Assembly: GCA_009914555.1 (NCBI GenBank)
Contig: WNDY01000038.1
Coordinates: 1-42,550, forward strand
Origin: Xylophilus sp.
Lineage (GTDB): Bacteria; Pseudomonadota; Gammaproteobacteria; Burkholderiales; Burkholderiaceae_C
Direction of reading: 5' to 3'
Length of the DNA stretch: 42,550 bases
Under the pieces are notes generated by a model, which had not been told where the DNA came from, did no database searches, and was given only the letters and a program-made list of their open reading frames with translations. Position numbers and translations under genes: made by a program. Below, in pieces: positions 1 through 8,031 of the stretch. The first letter of the stretch is position 1. Each line of letters starts with the position of its first letter.

Positions 1-215
1 TGAAGACGGCCTGCGTCCATGGTCAACGGTTTGCCACACGCGAGCAGGCACGCCAGGCGGTCATGGACTGGATCGCCTTCTACAACCATTCGCGGCTACA
101 TTCGGCGTTGGGCTACCTCAGCCCCATGCAGTTCGAACAACGCTGGTTGGCGACGCAGCGCAAATCTGCCGCTTGATGACCGGGCTATGCACTCCGGTTT
201 TCAGGGGCAACCTCA
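1..215 (+). mobile_element. Right end of an IS3-family insertion sequence
   Basis: This is the distal end of an insertion sequence whose other part lies outside the window. It holds the last 57 codons of the transposase (stop at 174-176) and a short tail with a terminal-repeat-like stretch at about 187-215, ending in CA as IS3-type ends usually do. Directly after it, from about 216, the minus strand reads the first codons of ddhA, so the element sits inside that gene. The exact end and the target duplication cannot be fixed from one side. Confidence 0.8.
3..176 (+). CDS. IS3-family transposase (OrfB), C-terminal part only
   Basis: The partial frame begins at position 3 and reads KTACVHGQRFATREQARQA, then contains WIAFYNHSRLHSALGYLSP, which is the conserved end of the DDE (rve) integrase domain of IS3-family OrfB. 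The tail QFEQRWLATQRKSAA is a normal OrfB ending. The catalytic D, D and E residues would mostly lie upstream of the window. It acts as the transposase of the element that interrupts ddhA. A 76-residue alternative frame in the same stretch is a shadow. Family assignment is firm; the subgroup is not. Confidence 0.85.
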   Translation, partial: KTACVHGQRFATREQARQAVMDWIAFYNHSRLHSALGYLSPMQFEQRWLATQRKSAA

Positions 216-264
216 CTTCGCTCAGGCGTGTGCCCAAGCCACCGGCTAGGATGACTGCTTTCAT
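216..264 (-). pseudogene. ddhA: Glucose-1-phosphate cytidylyltransferase, N-terminal stub cut by IS
   Basis: On the minus strand from ATG 264-262 the codons read MKAVILAGGLGTRLSE, the nucleotide-binding start (GGLGTR loop) of RfbF/DdhA, which makes CDP-glucose from CTP and glucose-1-phosphate. The match stops at about position 217, exactly where the IS3-family element begins, so only about 16 codons remain here. The start lies 20 bases after the ddhD stop, and ddhD-ddhA is the usual order in dideoxyhexose (rfb) operons, which supports the identification. The remainder of the gene should lie beyond the IS, outside the window. Related nucleotidyltransferases such as RmlA start differently (GGSGTRL). 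Confidence 0.82.
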
Positions 265-284
265 TGTTTGCCTAGATTTCGATA

Positions 285-1350
285 TCAATGCGCGGATGAG
301 CTGACGAATGCGTCGGAGAAGAAGCGCCGATTTGGCAGGCCTGCACCTTCCAGCACAGTGGAAGCGTCGGCGATCATAGTCATCGAGCCACAGGCGTAGA
401 CGGCTGAGCTATCGAATGTTTGCCGGTCTGCCAGCAGGGCGTGCTGCACATAGCCCCTGGCGCCGCTCCAGCTATTGTCGGCCCGGGAAAGTACGGGGAC
501 GAAGCGGAACGCGGCACCTGCCGGAGCGGAGGGTCGGCGATAGAGATCGGCCGGCGTTCGTCCGCCCCAGTAGAGCGTGATGGAACGCGGTTGTTCGGAG
601 AGTTCGCGCGCCGTGAGGGCGGCGAGCATGGCCTGCACAGGCGCGTAGCCCGTGCCCGTGGCCATGAAGACCAGGTCGAGCCCTGCCACGTCGCGCAGAT
701 AGAAGCTGCCTTTGGGACCGTCGAGCCGCAGGAGGTCACCAGCCCTGGCTTGCTCGAACCAGTACCGGCTGAGTGCCCCGCCCGGAACGCGCCGGACGTG
801 AAGCTCGACCTTACCCGAAGCATCGGGTGCATTGGCGATGGAATAGCTCCGGCGTATCCCGCCCGGACCGATGACATCGGCGTACTGCCCTGCCAGATAG
901 AGGGGCGCGCCGTTCGGCGGAAACCGCAGTGTCACACGCATCACGTCCGGCGCAAGCAGTTCGAGTCCGTCGATGCGGCAGGGCGTAGTGCGCGCGGGAT
1001 AGTTGGCCAGGATGCTGACGTCTTCAGTATCGAGTTGCAGTTCGCTGTCGGCGGCCGCAAAGGTGCAGGTGAGAATCCAGCCCTGCACCTTCTCGGCGAC
1101 ACTCAGACTCTCGTCACTGCCGAGTCGCTGCGTCTGTCCCTGGATGACGCGGCACTTGCAGGCACCGCATCTGCCGGTTCGGCAACTATGCTGGAGCACG
1201 ACGCCCGCGCTGCGCGCTGCGCGCTGCATCGAGAATCGACACATCGTTTGCGGCCTCGAACGCCCGGCCGTTGGCAAGATGCACCAGCGTCATGACAGGA
1301 TCGGCCAGGCGAAGCTCTGTGAACGAACGGGCGGCATCAGTAGGAGCCAT
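285..1350 (-). pseudogene. ddhD: CDP-6-deoxy-glucoseen reductase (DdhD/RfbI/AscD type), frameshifted
   Basis: The gene encodes an N-terminal plant-type 2Fe-2S ferredoxin domain (Cys ligands in HSCRTGRCGACKC and ILTC), then FAD-binding (RRSYSIAN) and NAD-binding (GTGYAPVQAM, YACGSMTM) ferredoxin-reductase domains, ending in RFFSDAF as in RfbI. The family passes electrons to the E1 dehydrase in CDP-3,6-dideoxyhexose synthesis. The N-terminus (MAPTDAARSF from ATG 1350-1348, or MTLVHLANG from 1293) is in a different frame from the rest. Three copies of CGCGCTG at 1206-1226 cause this; with two copies the protein would read SILDAARSAGVVLQHSC, a perfect family fit. The ATG at 1350 overlaps the stop of the preceding sugar transferase. 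As it stands the gene should not make full-length protein. Confidence 0.88.
1206..1226. repeat. 3 x 7-bp tandem repeat breaking ddhD
   Basis: Three perfect copies of CGCGCTG lie back to back inside the ferredoxin domain of ddhD. Two copies keep the frame; three shift it by one. This is the form expected of slipped-strand mispairing, so the change could be reversible. Confidence 0.85.
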
Positions 1351-2055
1351 CCCTGTGGAGTACCACTGCTACTGTGCGCCACAGCAACCGCAAATCGTTG
1401 GTGATCGTCCAGTGATGCACGTAGTGGGCGTCCAGCGCCACACGCTCCGCATAGCTCAGATTCGATCGGCCGCTGACCTGCCAAAGCCCCGTGATTCCGG
1501 GCCGCATGCTGGTGTAGAGCGGCGCATGCAGGCCGTAGCGCTCGTCCAGTTCGCGGCGCACGACGGGGCGCGTGGGCCGACGAGGCGCATGTCGCCGCGC
1601 AGCACATTCCAAAATTGTGGCAGTTCGTCCAGGCTGGTCTTGCGGATGAAATGGCCGAAGCGCGTGATGCGGGGGTCGTTGCGGAGTTTGTGTGTTTCCT
1701 CCCACTCCTTGCGCAGCGCGAGGTCCGATGCCAGCAGTTCGGCAAGCACTCTGTCGCCGTCCACGACCATCGAGCGGAATTTCAGGCAGGCGAATTCCTT
1801 GCCGTTCTTCCCGATGCGCGTGTGCCGGTAGATGGCGGGGCGGCCGGTGGTGAGCAGCACCATCCACCAGACGGCGATGTAGAGCCAGCCGAGGCGGAGG
1901 AAGAACGACAGCGCGCCGACGATGTCCACAGTGCGCTTGACTGCCAACGCCCACTGCGCCCGAGAGGCCGCAGCCGTCGGCAGCGCCAGATCCGCAGAGG
2001 GGAAGGTCGTTGCTTCCTTGGCCGGACCGGATGTATGCTGAGACTTTTCAGGCAC
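1337..2055 (-). pseudogene. Undecaprenyl-phosphate sugar transferase (WbaP/ExoY-like), frameshifted
   Basis: This is a polyprenyl-phosphate sugar-1-phosphate transferase that would start repeat-unit assembly at the inner membrane. It begins with GTG at 2055-2053, overlapping the end of the Wzz-like gene by eight bases. Visible parts are the membrane hairpin (VDIVGALSFFLRLGWLYIAV), then KFRSMVVDGDRVL, then TSLDELPQFWNVLRGDMRLVGPR. After GPR the frame breaks: an extra CG in the CGCG at 1569-1572 separates it from VVRRELDERYG and the conserved PGITGLWQVSGRS end in another frame. Removing two bases restores GPRPVVRRELDE. The catalytic DE and GPRP regions are therefore split and the gene is probably inactive. 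The specific sugar is not readable from the sequence. Confidence 0.88.
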
Positions 2056-3251
2056 GGGCTACCACTCCTCGCAATGCTTGTCGGAGCCGCGCGAGTTTGC
2101 CGGCGACTACTGGGTCTTCGTCACTGCTGACGTTGCGCAGCGCATGGCGGATGAAGACGAAGACCAAGAGCAGGAAACCTGCCGCGACCGTGGCAATGAT
2201 GGCGATGACCGCTTTCCTCGGTTTGGACTTGCGCTCTGGCGGCGTTGCTGCGTCTACGGTCTGGATGACCGCGCCTTCCTTGCTTTCGTCCACCTTGGCC
2301 ACCTCGAACTGCCGGGCGAACAGGTCGAAGAGCGTTTCCTGATACTTGAATTCACGGAATTTGGCGATGTAGTCGTTGCCGCCGGCCGCCGGCCGCAGGC
2401 TGTTCGCGCTCGGCCTTGGCAAGTTCACTGCGCAGTGCAGCGAGTTCCGCCTGGGCCTGCCGGACTTCCGGCGCGGAACCGGTCAGGTAGCTTCGCATGG
2501 AGGCCAGCTTTACTTCCTGTGCTGTGACCTGGGCGCGCAGCCGGGCCGGGCCTTCGAGCGCGGTCGTCGGGTTGGTGTTGAGCGCGTTGACGCTAACGCC
2601 GCTGGCAGCCAGGGCCTGCTGGGCTGCGGTGAGCCGGCCCTTGGTCTCGTTCAACTGCTTCTCGAAGAACACGCGGCGCTGCTGCGCCTCGGTCACCGCG
2701 AGGCGGTTGAGCAGATGTCCCAACTCCTCGATATAGGCGTTGGCGACCCTGGCGGCGAATTCCGGATCCTTGTCGTCGAACGTGATCGTGATCAGCCCGT
2801 CCTTGCCGCCGCTGATGCGGCTGCTCCTTTCCAGAACCTTGCGGGCGTCTTGCCGGTACTTCTCGCCGTAGCGCTCCAGCAGGCCGAACCGCTCGACGAG
2901 CGCGTCTTCGACGGTGGTTGACTTGAGCAGGGCGACGTACTGGTCAGTCGGGTTCTTCAGCCCTGACGCCGCGCCCGCCAAGCCGCCAATGGTGCCGAGC
3001 GACTGCAGCATGCTCGCAGCCATGCTCTGCTGCTGCTGCGGAGGCAGGAAGGTAGCCTCGGCGGTGTAGGTGGGCGGGATCAGGAACGCGATGCCCAGTG
3101 CCACCAGGCCTGCCAGGATCGGCCCGACGATGAGCAACCGCAGGTTCTCGGCAATGACCAGCAGCACGTCGAGGATGCTGATCTCGTCTTCGTCCGCTGC
3201 TTCTGTAGGCGTGTGAGCCGACGGGTTGTCGATATAAGAGACCATCGTCAC
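2048..3251 (-). pseudogene. Wzz/BcsA-type chain-length determinant (tyrosine kinase-less), frameshifted
   Basis: The protein is a Wzz-family polysaccharide co-polymerase: an N-terminal cytoplasmic stretch, TM1 (LIVGPILAGLVALGIAFLIP, about 38-58), a long periplasmic coiled-coil region with QRRVFFEKQLNETKGRL, and TM2 (VIAIIATVAAGFLLLVFVF) near the C-terminus. The start is GTG 3251 (overlapping the exporter stop as GTGA) or ATG 3245. The frame breaks at 2378-2396, where a GC-rich 7-bp unit is present once too often; with one copy fewer the text reads REQPAAGGNDYIAKFREFKYQE. The second half (FDLFARQFEVAKVDESKEG, the conserved PxxP-like region and TM2) is left in another frame. Without repair, TM2 is lost and chain-length control should fail. 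Confidence 0.88.
2378..2396. repeat. 7-bp period tandem repeat breaking the Wzz-like gene
   Basis: GCCGCCG GCCGCCG GCCGC is a period-7 array of about 2.7 copies. Removing one unit restores the reading frame of the chain-length gene across PAAGGNDYIAKF. This is the same unit length and effect as the array in ddhD 1.2 kb away. Confidence 0.8.
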
Positions 3252-5791
3252 AGATCCTTGATGACCTTGATGGCCGCGACGCCCAGGCCGAACTGCGAAA
3301 GAATCTGCGTCCAGTCCTTGAGTTGCCGGGCGACGAAGTTGCGCGTGGTCTCGCGGTCGAGCTTCTCGGGCACGACCAGCGTGTCGCCCGGCATCAACGC
3401 CAGGCTGTCGAAGCCGCCACCGAAGAATCCGCCACGGCTGTCGCGGCGCGTGATGATGCTGCCATCGGCCCGCAGCACGAACATCTGATCGCGGTCCGCT
3501 TCCTCACGCAGGCCGGCCGACTGTGCCACTTCAGCCACGGTGCGGCTTGGGCGGTAGATGAAGACGTTTTCATTGTTGACGGCGCCCACGGCAGAGACGA
3601 AGCCCGGCGTGGAGGGGACGACGATGTGGTCGCCGTCTTCGAGCGGCAGGTCGGGCAGGGCGGCAACGGTCTGCTGGCGCGGGTCGAGTTCCAGGGCGAT
3701 GCGGCCGTCGCTGCGCATCTTGCGCAGCGCCTCGATCTGGCTGCGGCCCAGCGCCTGCTGCTGCTGCAGGATGATGGCTTGGCTGGCGGAATCGGTCGTC
3801 GGGTGGTTGGCGACTTGGTAGAGGATCTGGCTCTGCTGTTGCGACTCCAGGCGGCGGATCAGCTGTTCCAGGTTTTCCTGCTGCTTCTTGCGCACCGCTT
3901 CGCGGTCGAGCGCGGTGCCGAACACATAGGCCTGCGGTGTGAGGCCGCCCACGCGCTCGATGAGCTGGCGCAGCGTCTCGCCGGGCTGTATTTCGTAAAG
4001 GCCGGCGGCCGCGACTTCCCCTTCGAGGCGGACCAGCCGGGTCTGGCGAAGCGCGGGCAGTTGCAGATCCTTCTGGCTCAGCACGGTGACTACGTCGCCC
4101 TGCTGCAGGGGCAGGTTCTGCGTTTCGTCGCCCTGCAGCAGCCGGCCGAGGTTGAAGGGAACGATCTGGGTGCGCAGCTGGTCGCGGTCGAGCCGCTCGA
4201 TCACGGCATAGTCCCAGTTGATCTGGTCGACCATGGTGCGCACGCGGTTTGTCAACGCGCCGCCAGCGCCCCTGGTCGAGCCCGCATCGTTGGTTTCGAC
4301 GCTCTGCACCAGCAGGTTCTTGCGCTGGAAGTAGTCCGAGGTGATGAGCGCTTCGCGCTCGGGGATCAGGTCGCGCAGCTTCATGCCCGGGAACCAGCGG
4401 TAGCGCAGCGGTGCGGCCACGTTGCCCTGCAGCGTGACGGCGTTGGCGAAGGCGGGGCTGATGGGCAGCAGGGTCACGATGTCGCCATCGCGCAGCGGCT
4501 GGCGCAGGCCCTGGCCGTCGAGGGCGATGTCCTGCACCTGGCGCGCAGGCGTCTGGCTGGGGTCGACGCGTTCGAGCAGCGCCTTGCGCGGGGTGGCCAG
4601 CGTGGGTACGCCGCCGCTCAGCGCCAGCACGTCGTTGAGCGTGGTCGCCTTGTCCTTGAGTTCGTAGATCGCGGCTTGGTCGAGTGCACCGGTGATGGCG
4701 ACCTGTGGGCCGACCGGCGGGATGACGATCACGTCGCCGGGTTGCAGCGCGGTGTCGCCGCTCTTGTCGCCGCTGCCGATGAAGTTGTAGAGGTCGAGGG
4801 TGGTGACGTGCCTGCCGCCGCGCTTGAGCTCGATGCGGCGCATGCTGCCGTTGGCGTTCGGGCCGCCACTGGCGAACAGGGCGTTGACCAGGGTGCTCAG
4901 GCTCGAAAGCGTATAGGTGCCGGGCCGCTGGGCCTGGCCAACCACGTAGACCTGGATGGTGCGCAGCCGGCCAAGGTTGGCATTGAGCTCGAAGTTGGCG
5001 AAGGTGCGGCCGAGCTGGCTGCGCAGCGCCGATTCCACGTCGCGCACGCGCACGCCAGCGAGATTGACGGTGCCTGCGCGCGGGATCGTGACCTGGCCGT
5101 TGCGGTCGATGGTGAGCGAGCCGTCGTAGTCCACGCCGCCCCAGACCTGCAGCCGCACTTCGTCGCCGGGGCCAAGGACGTAGTCGGCCGGCGCAGGTGA
5201 GGACGCGTCGGGCACGAAGGTGACCTCAGGCGCGTTGAAGAGTTCGCTGCCGTACAGGGGCAGCAGCTTGCCGGTGGCCTGTTGCACGAACTGCTGGAAC
5301 TGGCTCGGCGGGCGCTGCGGGCGTTCTTCTCGGCCGCCCGGTTGTTTGGAGCCCGGATTCTTCGCTACCCTGCTTTGGGCGTCGGAGTCTTCGCCCCTTC
5401 TTGCGCCATCAAGCGAGCGTGCATTGCCGCTGCGGTCGAGCGACCGCGCCGAATTGTCCAGCCGGTTGCCCTGCGCTGAGGGTGCGCCGTTGGTGTTGCC
5501 GGTTTGGCCGGTTTGGCCGGTTTGGCCGGTTTGGCCGGTTTGGCCGGTTGCATCCGCCGCGCCTGATGTGTCGCCGGTATTGCTGCGGCCACTGCCGCTG
5601 GTCGTGGCGGCCGGCGATGCCGCCGTGCCTCCGCCGGAAGTGCTCGTCGAGAAGCCCGAGCCGGTCGATCCGAAGCCTTGGATGGCGGTCTGTGCGTAGA
5701 CAGGTGCCATCGCGTTGGATACGAGGAGCGCTGTGGCGATGGCGCTTGCCGGAAGGCGGTGGCGTGATGTTCGAAACAGGCTCGAGGTCAT
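3248..5791 (-). CDS. SLBB-domain polysaccharide export protein (Wza-like outer-membrane exporter)
   Basis: This 847-residue protein has a signal peptide (RTSRHRLPASAIATALLVSN, cleavage near VYA-QT) and no lipobox cysteine. A low-complexity Gly/Ser/Thr/Gln region follows, including TGQ repeats, then a Poly_export domain (DYVLGPGDEVRLQVWGGV to about residue 270) and several SLBB-type domains (VYVVGQAQRPGTYTLSSLS; VRLEGEVAAAGLYEIQPGE; ALMPGDTLVVPEKLD). The family forms the outer-membrane exit channel for capsule or exopolysaccharide. I chose ATG 5791; an in-frame TTG at 5824 would add 11 residues before a good signal sequence. It is first in the operon, its stop overlaps the Wzz-like start, and it is the only clearly intact gene of the polysaccharide set here. 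Confidence 0.9.
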   Translation of the reverse strand: MTSSLFRTSRHRLPASAIATALLVSNAMAPVYAQTAIQGFGSTGSGFSTSTSGGGTAASPAATTSGSGRSNTGDTSGAADATGQTGQTGQTGQTGQTGNTNGAPSAQGNRLDNSARSLDRSGNARSLDGARRGEDSDAQSRVAKNPGSKQPGGREERPQRPPSQFQQFVQQATGKLLPLYGSELFNAPEVTFVPDASSPAPADYVLGPGDEVRLQVWGGVDYDGSLTIDRNGQVTIPRAGTVNLAGVRVRDVESALRSQLGRTFANFELNANLGRLRTIQVYVVGQAQRPGTYTLSSLSTLVNALFASGGPNANGSMRRIELKRGGRHVTTLDLYNFIGSGDKSGDTALQPGDVIVIPPVGPQVAITGALDQAAIYELKDKATTLNDVLALSGGVPTLATPRKALLERVDPSQTPARQVQDIALDGQGLRQPLRDGDIVTLLPISPAFANAVTLQGNVAAPLRYRWFPGMKLRDLIPEREALITSDYFQRKNLLVQSVETNDAGSTRGAGGALTNRVRTMVDQINWDYAVIERLDRDQLRTQIVPFNLGRLLQGDETQNLPLQQGDVVTVLSQKDLQLPALRQTRLVRLEGEVAAAGLYEIQPGETLRQLIERVGGLTPQAYVFGTALDREAVRKKQQENLEQLIRRLESQQQSQILYQVANHPTTDSASQAIILQQQQALGRSQIEALRKMRSDGRIALELDPRQQTVAALPDLPLEDGDHIVVPSTPGFVSAVGAVNNENVFIYRPSRTVAEVAQSAGLREEADRDQMFVLRADGSIITRRDSRGGFFGGGFDSLALMPGDTLVVPEKLDRETTRNFVARQLKDWTQILSQFGLGVAAIKVIKDL
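5501..5545. repeat. 5 x 9-bp in-frame tandem repeat in the exporter gene
   Basis: Five perfect copies of GGTTTGGCC lie back to back, followed by a partial copy. On the minus strand they encode repeated TGQ steps in the linker after the signal peptide. Because the unit is three codons, copy-number change alters linker length and not the frame. Confidence 0.9.
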
Positions 5792-6117
5792 TGCAATGAA
5801 ATGGCGGACGAAAGGAAAAGACAAATGAATCTCGGGCCGGACGCGCGGCTAACGGTGCCGGCTGAGATCAAGGGCGGGAGAAAAGGGCCGGACACGGCGG
5901 CACAGGTACGTATGGCACGTGGGCGCCAGGACTGCCATCCAAAGCTAATTCGCAGAGGTGCATGGTCACTGGTGAGGTCAGCGGGGTCCGGAGCGCGGCA
6001 GGCCGCGTGGCGTCCTGCTGTCGCCCGCTATGGCGGATGGCTGCCGCGGTAGCACTGGGCTGGCAGAGGCAAAAAAGCGAAGGGCCGAATATGGACACAT
6101 AACCAGTGACTTTTACT

Positions 6118-6140
6118 CGGCGCCGCGTGCCACGGCGCCG
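6118..6140. repeat. Inverted repeat CGGCGCCG-N7-CGGCGCCG
   Basis: Two identical 8-bp self-complementary arms are separated by seven bases. They can form one hairpin or serve as a double binding site. No U-tract follows on either strand. Confidence 0.6.
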
Positions 6141-6261
6141 AAAATTGTAACTGCTTGAGAAAAGTATCCTGAATGTGCAGCGGATGTCATCGGGCCGGTT
6201 TACGTGCGAGATTTGGCATCCTTGGATAGTGCAAAAAACCCTGGCTGTACCAACGGCGCGT

Positions 6262-6282
6262 TTGCGATTGGCTGCATCGCAA
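6262..6282. promoter_or_regulatory. Perfect inverted repeat TTGCGAT-N7-ATCGCAA, candidate operator
   Basis: A 7-7-7 perfect dyad lies about 470 bases upstream of the exporter start. The spacing fits a dimeric regulator. No regulator is identified. Confidence 0.4.
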
Positions 6283-6537
6283 CGGTGGCGTCCGTCGGAA
6301 CACGGGGTAGCGCGCCCTCGGGGGCGCGATGAAAACGGCTGCGATAGCCGTCACAAAAGTGTTGCGTGATTGCGACATTTCCAGCGCACAGTGATGGATG
6401 GCTTTCGGAGATGCGGATTTGAAGCGTCGGCCGCCCTTGACCGCAACGCTTCCTTCACCGTCGCCGACATCACGGTCGATCCCGTGGGGCAATGTGCAGG
6501 TTGGAGGGCTGGTGCGCGGCTACCCCCGGGCTCCGGT

Positions 6538-7182
6538 TCAGCCGCAGACCGACAGCATGCGGCCGGCCAGCGCCGGCCGCAGCGCGTCGAGCTGCGTGCG
6601 CAGCGCCTCGTCCACCGCCGGCAGGCGCAGCGTGTAGCCGGCCGTCTCGGGCCGCTCCTGCACCACGCGGGCGGTGCGCACGCCGCGCTGGGCCAAGCTG
6701 TTCAATGCCTGCTGGGCCTCGGCCTGGGAGCCGAAGCCGCCGAGCGACAGGCCGGGCTCCAGCGCTGGATTGGCCAGCGGCTCGAAGGCCACGTGGCGCG
6801 CGCGCAGCTCGGCGCGCTTGCGGGCTACGTCGCCCGCGTCGGCATAGCGGCCCATGTAGACGATCCATCGGGCCGGCACGGTGCTGGCGTCCAGGCTCCA
6901 GCGCCCGGGCGGCAGCGCGGCCGCGGCGGCGGAGCGCAGCGCCTCGGCCTGGCGCGCGTCGGTGAAGACGCCGGCCTGCAGGCATTCGGTGCCCGGCGCC
7001 GGGGCGGCGGCCGGCAGCTCGTTCGGCCGCAGCACGCGCAGCGCCGCGGGCCGCACCTGGTGTTCGAGCCGCTGCGGCTCGGCCTGCACCGCCGGGCCCA
7101 GCGTGGCGCCGAACAGGCCCTCGCCCCAGGCCCAGTAGGCCAGGTTGGCCAGCAGCAGCAGGATGGCGACGGCGCGCAGCAT
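6538..7182 (-). CDS. SPOR-domain protein, membrane anchored
   Basis: The 214-residue protein starts with one hydrophobic segment (MLRAVAILLLLANLAYWAW), a variable linker with one Cys (GTECLQAGVF), and a C-terminal SPOR-type region: WIVYMGRYADAGDVARKRAEL followed by GLSLGGFGSQAEAQQALNSLAQRGV. SPOR domains bind denuded septal peptidoglycan glycans. It lies 15 bases downstream of birA and in the same direction, so it is probably the third gene of a SET-birA-SPOR operon. The SPOR call rests on the pattern of a mature tail repeat with short aromatic-Gly motifs; the precise role is not known. Confidence 0.75.
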   Translation of the reverse strand: MLRAVAILLLLANLAYWAWGEGLFGATLGPAVQAEPQRLEHQVRPAALRVLRPNELPAAAPAPGTECLQAGVFTDARQAEALRSAAAAALPPGRWSLDASTVPARWIVYMGRYADAGDVARKRAELRARHVAFEPLANPALEPGLSLGGFGSQAEAQQALNSLAQRGVRTARVVQERPETAGYTLRLPAVDEALRTQLDALRPALAGRMLSVCG

Positions 7183-7197
7183 CGGATCGGCGCCGCG

Positions 7198-8031
7198 TCA
7201 GCGTGCCGCGGCGGCGGGCCGCACGCTGACTTCGGCGCTGGTCACCTCAACCATGCCCTCGGGGGTATGTACCAGCAGCGCGCCGTCATTGCCCACGCCG
7301 TGGCAGGTACCCCCCCGTCCATCGCTGAGCGTCACGGTGCGGTCGCGCAGCACGTCGCGCGCGGCGAAGCGTTCGCAAAACGGGCCAAAGCCGAATTGGC
7401 CGAAGGCCAGCACCGCCTGCACCAGCGGCGCGGCCACGCGCAGCAGCGCCGCGGATGCGTCGAGGCCGGCGTCGATCTCCTGCAGGCTGGCGGCGGGCGT
7501 GCGCAGTTCCTCGCCTACGGTCGAGGAGGGCTGCGCGTTGACGCCCACGCCGACCACAGCATAGCGCTGTGCCGCCGGATCGGCGCCGCCAGCGAGGCTG
7601 GCGGTCTCGACCAGGATGCCGCCGAGCTTGCGGTCGCCCGCGGGGCCGCAGACCCAGAGGTCGTTGGGCCACTTGAGGCCGATGCGCGGCGCGCCGGCCG
7701 CAGGCCGCGGCTGCAGTCCTTCAGCCACGGCCACGCCCACGGCCAGCGACAGCCCGGCCCAGCCGGCCGCGGGTGCCAGCGGCAGGCCCAGCGAGAACGT
7801 GAGCGACGCGCCCGCCGCGCCATGCCAGGTGCGGCCGAGGCGGCCGCGGCCGGCGGTCTGCTGCTCGGCCACGAGCAGCACCGGGTCGGCCTGGCCGGCA
7901 CGTGCGCGGCGCATCAGCTCGGTGCTGGTGGAATCGATCTCGGGCAGGATCTCGACCGAGAAGCCCGGCAGCCGGGGCGACACCGCCTCCCAGATCGCCT
8001 CGGCGGGCCAGCGGACCGGCGCCGCGGTCAT
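7198..8031 (-). CDS. birA: Biotin--[acetyl-CoA-carboxylase] ligase
   Basis: The 277-residue protein carries the BirA catalytic signatures: IDSTSTELMRRA (substrate loop start), AEQQTAGRGRLGRTWH (the biotinyl-AMP binding loop), LKWPNDLWV and KLGGILVE with the conserved Lys, and VVGVGVNAQP. A short C-terminal domain with VEVTSAEVSVRP follows. It lacks the N-terminal helix-turn-helix of E. coli BirA, so it is a monofunctional ligase (class I). Its ATG overlaps the TGA of the SET gene (ATGA), which indicates translational coupling. The product biotinylates the carboxyl-carrier protein of acetyl-CoA carboxylase. Confidence 0.93.
   Translation of the reverse strand: MTAAPVRWPAEAIWEAVSPRLPGFSVEILPEIDSTSTELMRRARAGQADPVLLVAEQQTAGRGRLGRTWHGAAGASLTFSLGLPLAPAAGWAGLSLAVGVAVAEGLQPRPAAGAPRIGLKWPNDLWVCGPAGDRKLGGILVETASLAGGADPAAQRYAVVGVGVNAQPSSTVGEELRTPAASLQEIDAGLDASAALLRVAAPLVQAVLAFGQFGFGPFCERFAARDVLRDRTVTLSDGRGGTCHGVGNDGALLVHTPEGMVEVTSAEVSVRPAAAAR

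Larger units (their letters stand above)
5792..6537. other. Gene-free leader/intergenic region upstream of the polysaccharide operon
   Basis: I recognise no gene in this stretch of roughly 740 bases. It contains several inverted repeats: CGGCGCCG arms at 6118-6125 and 6133-6140, TTGCGAT/ATCGCAA at 6262-6282, CGCGCCC/GGGCGCG at 6311-6328 and ACGGCT/AGCCGT at 6335-6351. None has a T-run that would make it a clear terminator. The region presumably holds the operon promoter and a long 5' leader. Short frames on both strands show no family resemblance. Confidence 0.6.

Noticed and set aside
5501..5545. The 9-bp array as a CRISPR-like repeat
   Set aside because: The copies are directly adjacent without spacers and lie inside the exporter gene.
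6300..6312. An ops/JUMPstart-like GGGGTAGCGCG in the leader
   Set aside because: It is on the plus strand, opposite to the polysaccharide operon, and differs from the GGCGGTAGCGTG consensus.
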